Below, piece after piece: positions 6,615-11,589 of a stretch of 11,589 nucleotides of DNA (positions within the stretch are counted from its first letter, which is position 1; each line of letters starts with the position of its first letter). Source of the stretch: CAYUWG01 sp964448285 (GTDB lineage Bacteria > Bacteroidota > Ignavibacteria > SZUA-365). The notes under the pieces were generated by a model. The model was not told the DNA's origin and did not search any database. It worked only from the letters and a program-made list of their open reading frames with translations. The stretch is from contig CAYUWG010000095.1 of NCBI GenBank assembly GCA_964448285.1, positions 1 to 11,589 on the forward strand, written 5' to 3'. The position numbers were made by a program, and so were the translations under genes.

Positions 6615-7820
6615 TTGCGCTTAGAGGGTAAACATATCCTCATTGGCGTGACGGGAAGCATCTCGGCCTACAAGTCGGCGTTTCTCGTACGCGAATTGGT
6701 TAAAGCCCATGCCGAAGTGCGCGTCATCATGACCCCTTCGGCATGTGAGTTTATCACACCGCTCACGCTCTCTACGCTCTCGAAAGCTGAGGTGGTCGTG
6801 GATATGTTTCCTAAGGATGACAAGGGAACATGGCACATTCATCTTGCATCGTGGGCTGATGCAATGATGGTTGCGCCTGCGTCTGCGAATACCATCGCAA
6901 AACTCGCGCACGGTTTCGCGGATAACGCCGTAACGTCCCTTGCCCTTGCACTGCGGTGTCCTTTGATCGTCGCGCCTGCGATGGACACCGATATGCTCGT
7001 TCATCCGGCGACGCAAGCGAACCTCGATGCTCTCCGATCGCGAGGAGCTACGATTATCGATCCGGAGGAAGGCGAGCTTGCAAGCGGCCTGACCGGCCCG
7101 GGACGATTGCCCGATGTCGCCGTGTTGATTGAGACATTGGAACGCGTTCTCGGGCGTTCGAAGGATTTCGAAGGTCTTCGTGTTCTCGTCACCGCTGGGC
7201 CGACGCATGAAGCGATCGATCCCGTTCGCTTCATTGGAAATCACAGCACCGGAAAGATGGGCTTTGCCGTTGGCGATGCTGCTGCGAAACGTGGCGCCGT
7301 CGTGACCTTGATTTCCGGTCCTGTTCAACTTCAAAGCCCGCCCGGCGTGCATCGAATCGATGTGCGATCAGCCAGTCAGATGGCAGACGCAACGCTCGAA
7401 CATGCAGAAGCTGCCGACGTCGTGATCATGACCGCAGCCGTGGCGGACTACAGACCGGAGTCTCCCGCAGAACGAAAAATGAAGAAAGCCGATGTCGGTC
7501 CTCACGCGACACTTCATCTTGTCGAGAATCCTGATATTCTCAAGACGCTCGGTTCGCGAAAGAAACAGCAAACCCTTGTAGGCTTCGCGTTGGAAACGAA
7601 CGACGGCGAAAGCAGCGCCAGAGAAAAACTCGTTGCGAAGAACGCCGACATGATCGTGCTGAACGATGCGACGGAAGAAGGCTCCGGATTCGGCTCGGAT
7701 ACGAACCGCGCAACGTTTCTCTTTCCCAATGGATCGATCGAGAAGCTTGAGATGATGTCCAAGTGTGCTCTTGCCGATCTCATTCTTGATCGTATTCTCT
7801 CCATTCGAAAATCTTCCTGA
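6615..7820 (+). CDS. coaBC: Bifunctional phosphopantothenoylcysteine decarboxylase/synthetase
   Basis: CoaBC carries out two steps of coenzyme A synthesis. CoaB ligates cysteine to 4'-phosphopantothenate using CTP, and the FMN-dependent CoaC decarboxylates the product. The 401-residue protein has CoaC at about 1-175: GVTGSISAYK (11-20), H74 in WHIHLASWAD, APASANT (88-93 region), and PAMDTDM (121-127). CoaB occupies about 185-395: TAGPTHEAIDPVRFIGNHSTGKMG (split over 193-216) with N209, AAVADYR (274-280), and K288 in the ERKMKK loop. Positions correspond to E. coli Dfp with a constant offset of one: H74/H75, N209/N210, K288/K289. At two CoaC sites the residue differs: D124 for N125 and S157 for C158. 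I recall the same pair in Bacteroidota proteins, so this is likely a lineage variant and not a dead enzyme. The start is TTG, preceded by AGAGGA (6605-6610) and abutting the rpoZ stop. Confidence 0.97.
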   Translation: MRLEGKHILIGVTGSISAYKSAFLVRELVKAHAEVRVIMTPSACEFITPLTLSTLSKAEVVVDMFPKDDKGTWHIHLASWADAMMVAPASANTIAKLAHGFADNAVTSLALALRCPLIVAPAMDTDMLVHPATQANLDALRSRGATIIDPEEGELASGLTGPGRLPDVAVLIETLERVLGRSKDFEGLRVLVTAGPTHEAIDPVRFIGNHSTGKMGFAVGDAAAKRGAVVTLISGPVQLQSPPGVHRIDVRSASQMADATLEHAEAADVVIMTAAVADYRPESPAERKMKKADVGPHATLHLVENPDILKTLGSRKKQQTLVGFALETNDGESSAREKLVAKNADMIVLNDATEEGSGFGSDTNRATFLFPNGSIEKLEMMSKCALADLILDRILSIRKSS

Positions 7821-7839
7821 TTCTTCGTACTCTTCGCCC

Positions 7840-8550
7840 ATGCCAAAACCCATCTCTGATATGGAGCGTTATCTTCGTCAACAGCGAGAGTTGTATGGAG
7901 ATGTCCTCTACCTTCAGAACGGAATACCGACCGCGACCGACAACGAATCCACATCGATGCATCAGAAAAAAACTTCCTGGATTGAAAGCAAATCACTCGA
8001 CGAACTGTACGACAGAATCTGTCATTGCTTGAACTGCCCGCTCGGTGAATCACGGACGCATTTCGTTTTCGGCGTCGGCAATCCGCAAGCGGACATCGTG
8101 CTCGTTGGGGAAGCTCCGGGAGCGGAAGAAGACCTGCGAGGTGAACCTTTCGTCGGACGCGCGGGTCAGCTTCTCAATAAAATTCTGGAAGCAGTCAATC
8201 TGAAACGTGAAGAAGTGTACATCTGCAACATCCTCAAGTGCCGGCCTCCGAACAATCGTGATCCGCTTGCATCGGAAGTTGCCGAATGTGAACCCTACCT
8301 CCATCATCAACTGAAATTGATTCAGCCGAAACTCATGCTCGCACTCGGTCGCATCGCGGCACAGACGCTCTTGCGGACAACCGAATCACTCACGTCCCTC
8401 CGCGCAAGAGTGCATGAGTATCAGGGGATTCCTTTGATGGTCACCTATCACCCTGCTGCCTTGTTGCGCAATGCGTCATGGAAACGACCGACGTGGGAGG
8501 ACATGCAGAAATTCCGAACGCTCTACGATCAGTTGAAGAAAACATCCTGA
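7840..8550 (+). CDS. Family 4 uracil-DNA glycosylase (4Fe-4S)
   Basis: The enzyme removes uracil from DNA at the start of base-excision repair. The 236-residue product has the family 4 motif A in GEAPGAEED (90-98), followed by PFVGRAGQLL (103-112), and motif B in YHPAALLR (203-210). Four Cys fit the iron-sulfur ligands: C63 and C66 (CLNC), C134 (LKCRPP) and C150 (AEC). C61 is an extra Cys. About 55 residues precede the first ligand, an N-terminal extension compared with short archaeal and Thermus enzymes. The frame is open back into coaBC (ATG at 7765, overlapping by 56 nt). I prefer the ATG at 7840, 19 nt after the coaBC stop, although neither it nor the next ATG (7861) has a clear Shine-Dalgarno, so the start is uncertain. 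Older annotations of such proteins as phage-type DNA polymerase are misleading. Confidence 0.92.
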   Translation: MPKPISDMERYLRQQRELYGDVLYLQNGIPTATDNESTSMHQKKTSWIESKSLDELYDRICHCLNCPLGESRTHFVFGVGNPQADIVLVGEAPGAEEDLRGEPFVGRAGQLLNKILEAVNLKREEVYICNILKCRPPNNRDPLASEVAECEPYLHHQLKLIQPKLMLALGRIAAQTLLRTTESLTSLRARVHEYQGIPLMVTYHPAALLRNASWKRPTWEDMQKFRTLYDQLKKTS

Positions 8551-8560
8551 TGGAGAAGCC

Positions 8561-9994
8561 ATGTCAGCGCAAATGAATTACGATATCCCGGAAACGTACG
8601 TCGGAAGCGAAATGCAGCATGGCGCGGTTGGGCGCATTCCTCCGCAGTCCGCCGACGTTGAGAAAGCCGTTCTCGGTGCGATGATGCTGCACTCCGAAGT
8701 CGCTGCGTCCATCGGGCTTTCGCTGCTGACCGTCGATGCCTTTTACAAGGAAGCGCATCGGACGATCTTCGAAAGCATCGCGTCGCTGTATGAACGCCAC
8801 CAGTCGATCGACATCATCACCGTTGCGGAAGACTTGCGAAGACGAGGCAAGCTTGATGAAGTCGGCTCGATGTATTACCTCACGGAACTGACCAGCGAAG
8901 TCATTTCTCCCGCGCACATCGAGTTTCACAGCCGCATCATTCTTGAGAAAGCGCTGAAGCGGCAACTCATCGAGGTGAACTCGGAGATCATACGCAGGTG
9001 CTACATGGACAGCGAGGACGCATTCGAAGTGATCGATGAAGCAGAGACGCAACTCTTCCGCTTGTCTGAACGCCACATGAAAAGAAGCTACGTCGAGTTG
9101 AATGCCGTCGTCAAGCCATTGTTGCGTGAGATCGACCGAATCCGAAAAGAGCACACCGGCGTCACGGGCGTTCCATCGGGTTACGACTTGCTCGACATCA
9201 AAACAGGCGGCTGGCAGAAATCCGATCTCATCATTCTCGCTGCGCGTCCTTCGATGGGCAAGACCGCGCTTGCGCTTTCCATGGGGCGCAATGCAGCGAT
9301 CGATCACGACGTACCCGTCGGCATCTTCAGTCTCGAAATGTCAAAGGAGCAACTTGCCCTGCGACTCCTCTGCGCTGAAGCGAGAGTGAACATGCAGCTT
9401 GTCCGCACGGGGCGCTTACGCGAAAGCGATTACGGGAAACTCGCCACCTACGTCGGAAAGCTTGAACGCGCGAAGATCTTCATCGACGATACGCCGGGCA
9501 TTTCCATACTGGAGCTTCGGGCGAAAGCACGACGCATGGTGGATGAGCACAAGATCCGTCTGCTCGTCGTCGATTATCTCCAACTGATGTCCGCGCCGAA
9601 TATCCGCGAAAGCCGCGAGCGGGAAATCGCAACGATCAGCCGCTCGCTGAAAGGACTTGCGAAGGATCTCGACATTCCGATCATCGCCCTATCGCAGTTG
9701 AATCGTGCCGTCGAGCAACGTTCGAGCGGAAAGCCGATGCTTGCCGATTTGCGCGAGTCCGGTTCGATTGAACAGGACGCGGACGTCGTGTTGTTCGTCC
9801 ATCGAAACCGTGAAGGAGATACGGTGACTCCGGAGGAACTCAACAAAGCAAGCATCATCATCGGCAAGCAGCGCAACGGGGAGATTGGCGAAGTCCCGCT
9901 TGCATGGGTAGGCGAATACGCGCGCTTCGAAAACCTCGAGACGCGATTCCCGGCGGCCGTGCTTCCCCCTCCGGAAGAGGAACCGAACTTCTGA
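8561..9994 (+). CDS. dnaB: Replicative DNA helicase DnaB
   Basis: DnaB is the hexameric ATP-driven helicase that unwinds the chromosome ahead of the replication fork and recruits primase. The 477-residue product has the usual two parts. The N-terminal domain starts at IPPQSADVEKAVLGAMM (26-42) and runs to about 130. The RecA-like C-terminal domain starts near 200 (TGVPSGYDLLD). Key sites are Walker A ARPSMGKTA (228-236) with K234, the catalytic Glu E259 in FSLEMS, Walker B LLVVDYLQL with D338, SQLNR (378-382), and the arginine finger R438 in KQRNG. No intein interrupts these motifs, although DnaB is a frequent intein site. GGAG (8552-8555) lies 5 nt before the ATG and fixes the start. The gene follows the glycosylase by 10 nt. 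A short acidic, Pro-rich tail closes the protein. Confidence 0.98.
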   Translation: MSAQMNYDIPETYVGSEMQHGAVGRIPPQSADVEKAVLGAMMLHSEVAASIGLSLLTVDAFYKEAHRTIFESIASLYERHQSIDIITVAEDLRRRGKLDEVGSMYYLTELTSEVISPAHIEFHSRIILEKALKRQLIEVNSEIIRRCYMDSEDAFEVIDEAETQLFRLSERHMKRSYVELNAVVKPLLREIDRIRKEHTGVTGVPSGYDLLDIKTGGWQKSDLIILAARPSMGKTALALSMGRNAAIDHDVPVGIFSLEMSKEQLALRLLCAEARVNMQLVRTGRLRESDYGKLATYVGKLERAKIFIDDTPGISILELRAKARRMVDEHKIRLLVVDYLQLMSAPNIRESREREIATISRSLKGLAKDLDIPIIALSQLNRAVEQRSSGKPMLADLRESGSIEQDADVVLFVHRNREGDTVTPEELNKASIIIGKQRNGEIGEVPLAWVGEYARFENLETRFPAAVLPPPEEEPNF

Positions 9995-10053
9995 TGACAG
10001 GGGTTCCCGAAAGAAGCATTGCCCAGACTGGGAGACAGGATTATTTTTCATCC

Positions 10054-10962
10054 ATGAAAATTTGCTTTCTGTTTTTCGCTGTCGTCTGTTGCACGAGTCA
10101 TTCACTCGAAGCGCAGGAAAATGTCTCACCATCTCCTTTGAAGAATGCCGTACTCCATGAGTTGCGTTTCGAACAACCACGCCTGCAAGAAGAGCCATCG
10201 TCATTCGGTATGCCGTTCGTCACTCCAGCCTTCGAAGACAGGAAGTCACCTTTTCTCGCAGCAGGCTTGTCACTTGCTGTACCGGGTTTGGGGGACTTGT
10301 ATGCAGAAGAGTACCTCTATGCGGGTATCTTCATCGCGGCAGAAGCGGCGTTATGGTATTTCAACATTCATAACAATACCAAGGGTGACGATGCCACGGC
10401 ATTTTATCAATCGTATGCTGATCAGCATTGGAACGTGGTGAAATATGCGGATTGGCTGAACAAGCACGCGAAGAATTTCAAGGGTGGCGAGAACGCCAAA
10501 CCTATCGACATCAATCCGAATGAAACGCTGCCTCCATGGGAGCGCGTGAACTGGCAGCAGATGAACGAAGTCGAATCGATGATCCCGGTTTTTTCACACA
10601 GACTTCCGCCCCATGGCGATCAACAATACTTCGAGATGATCGGGAAGTACAATCAATATTCTTACGGCTGGAGCGATAAGCTCGCCAATGGCGGAGATGG
10701 GTGGAGCGATTACTGGGAGATTTCCGATCGGTTCGGGGAGTATTCGGGCCTTCGTGGAAAGGCGAACGATTTCTACAATACCGCATCGACCTTCGCTAAT
10801 CTGATCGTCCTGAATCACGTGCTCAGTGCGGCCAATGCTGCGTGGTCAGCGATCCGATTCAACCAGAACATCGATCTCGAATCCCACGCCGCACTTCTCC
10901 CTCTGCCGGATGGTTCATACGAAATCGTGACAACGGCTACGGTCCGATATCGCTTTCGATGA
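10054..10962 (+). CDS. Exported protein of unknown function, possibly DUF5683-like
   Basis: I do not firmly recognise this 302-residue protein. It begins with a hydrophobic signal peptide (about 1-20) and a plausible signal-peptidase site after LEA (cleavage near residue 20). Around residues 60-95 is the stretch KSPFLAAGLSLAVPGLGDLY followed by a hydrophobic segment (YAGIFIAAEAALWYF). That resembles the K-S-P / P-G-x-G-x-x-Y hairpin of DUF5683-type membrane proteins in Bacteroidota. A second, weaker hydrophobic stretch lies near ASTFANLIVLNHVLSAANAAW (about 244-264). The middle is rich in Trp, Tyr and Asn, and the end is strand-like. The frame is open back into dnaB, but the start must be at the ATG at 10054 because that places the signal peptide first. 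The neighbour 10 nt downstream is an outer-membrane protein, which suggests an envelope role. Confidence 0.75.
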   Translation: MKICFLFFAVVCCTSHSLEAQENVSPSPLKNAVLHELRFEQPRLQEEPSSFGMPFVTPAFEDRKSPFLAAGLSLAVPGLGDLYAEEYLYAGIFIAAEAALWYFNIHNNTKGDDATAFYQSYADQHWNVVKYADWLNKHAKNFKGGENAKPIDINPNETLPPWERVNWQQMNEVESMIPVFSHRLPPHGDQQYFEMIGKYNQYSYGWSDKLANGGDGWSDYWEISDRFGEYSGLRGKANDFYNTASTFANLIVLNHVLSAANAAWSAIRFNQNIDLESHAALLPLPDGSYEIVTTATVRYRFR

Positions 10963-10972
10963 AGGCGGAGCA

Positions 10973-11589
10973 ATGCAACGCCTGTGTACGTCGATTCATT
11001 TCAGCCTGTTCGTTCTGTTCGTAATTCCTTCAGCCGCACAGCAAAGCGACGGCGTGCAACGTACACCTGTCATTACGGGAATCGCGATTCACGGCAACAA
11101 GGTGACGGAAACATCCATCATCCTTCGGGAAATGACGCTGCGCGTTGGTGATACGATTTCCTTAGACGAATTACAGTATTGTCGTGACAGGATCTATAGC
11201 CTCGGACTTTTCAACCGCGTGGAGATCACTTATCCCCCGATGGACAGCACGGCACTCCTCGTCGAAGTCGATGAGCGCTGGTATATCTATCCCTATCCCA
11301 TTCTCACGATCGTCGAAAGAGATTTCTCGAAGTGGCAATACGGCGTCGGGTTGACGCATCAGAATTTTCGTGGACGCAACGAAAAAATCTTTGCCGGCTT
11401 TGCGCTGGGATACAATCCTTGGGCGGCGTTGAACTACAGCAATCCGTGGATATTCGGCGAAGGTGAATTCTTTTACACTGCCGGCTTTGCGTTCAACCGT
11501 ATTGAAAACAAAAGCCTCCTCTCGCGAGGGACGGGTCCGAATTTCCATGAGATCCATTATGAAATCGGAAGCTCGATCGGCAAGCGAGT
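10973..11589 (+). CDS. Omp85/BamA-like outer-membrane protein, 3'-truncated by window end
   Basis: The visible 205 codons encode a signal peptide (MQRLCTSIHF... ending about PSAAQQ, residues 1-23). A single POTRA domain follows (about 33-100): ITGIAIHGNKVT, then REMTLRVGDTIS, RIYSLGLFNRVEI and LLVEVDERW. After it comes the start of a beta-barrel, with alternating strands such as YGVGLTHQNFRGRNEK and ALNYSNPWIF. POTRA domains bind unfolded outer-membrane proteins or partners in the periplasm, and the barrel sits in the outer membrane. BamA itself usually has five POTRA domains, so this single-POTRA protein is more likely a TamA-like or surface-antigen relative than the main assembly factor. 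AAGG (7 nt) and GGAG (2 nt) precede the ATG. The 10-nt gap from the exported protein implies one transcript. Confidence 0.88.
   Translation, partial: MQRLCTSIHFSLFVLFVIPSAAQQSDGVQRTPVITGIAIHGNKVTETSIILREMTLRVGDTISLDELQYCRDRIYSLGLFNRVEITYPPMDSTALLVEVDERWYIYPYPILTIVERDFSKWQYGVGLTHQNFRGRNEKIFAGFALGYNPWAALNYSNPWIFGEGEFFYTAGFAFNRIENKSLLSRGTGPNFHEIHYEIGSSIGKR

Noticed and set aside
6621..7352. Long open frame antisense to coaBC (243 codons)
   Set aside because: It lies wholly inside a conserved gene, has an Arg/His/Cys-rich composition typical of a codon-bias shadow, and shows no recognisable motif.
8564..9307. Long open frame antisense to dnaB (247 codons)
   Set aside because: Same reasoning: it mirrors the dnaB codon pattern, has no ribosome site, and contains no domain.
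8561..9994. Intein in DnaB
   Set aside because: Walker A, the catalytic Glu, Walker B and the arginine finger are all present without interruption, and the length is normal.
10025..10053. Short hairpins CCCAGACTGGG and GGAT...ATCC before the exported protein as a terminator or RNA switch
   Set aside because: Stems of 4-5 bp are too short, and the loop in the first is too small. No T-tract follows a stable stem.
10054..10116. Lipoprotein signal (VVCC) on the exported protein
   Set aside because: The residues before the Cys do not match the lipobox L-[AS]-[GA]-C, and the hydrophobic core is followed by a normal signal-peptidase I site at LEA.

Overview
The window is ordinary chromosomal DNA from a member of the Bacteroidota/Chlorobiota (FCB) group. 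Three things point there: a type IX secretion (T9SS) C-terminal sorting domain on the first gene, a sensor kinase with the HQLGTPLSS phospho-acceptor motif I associate with this group, and a promoter of the TTG-N20-TAnnTTTG type ahead of secG. Moderate GC, frequent TTG starts and large T9SS repeat proteins fit Ignavibacteria or Kapabacteria-like lineages, but I cannot fix the genus.

Region 1 (1-2205, + strand) is the 3' part of a large secreted protein. It has five divergent repeats of about 120 residues and ends in a T9SS sorting domain. A near-perfect bidirectional hairpin terminator (2275-2303) separates it from the convergent minus-strand genes.

Region 2 (2336-4682, - strand) reads glycosyltransferase family 2, then an orphan membrane histidine kinase, then secG. 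The first two are tightly coupled. secG also has its own promoter in the 63-nt gap before it and carries a long Gln/Pro-rich tail.

Region 3 (4683-4835) is a short divergent intergenic stretch unusually dense in dyads and direct repeats. It probably holds the promoter and control sites for the genes on either side.

Region 4 (4836 to the window end, + strand) is a tightly packed run: yicC, gmk, rpoZ, coaBC, family-4 uracil-DNA glycosylase, dnaB, an exported protein of unknown function, and the start of an Omp85/BamA-like outer-membrane protein. The core order yicC-gmk-rpoZ-coaBC matches the known yloC-(remA)-gmk-rpoZ-coaBC-priA cluster of Bacillus, with repair and replication genes (udg, dnaB) following where priA sits there. 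The run joins RNA turnover, GTP supply, RNA polymerase assembly, coenzyme A synthesis, DNA repair and replication, then switches to envelope proteins.

I found no RNA genes, CRISPR array, insertion sequence or prophage. The most notable points are paired active-site substitutions in CoaC, the in-frame TGA/TTG abutment of rpoZ and coaBC, the acidic-residue-less kinase H-box, and the patterned divergent promoter region. I see no convincing new multi-gene system.
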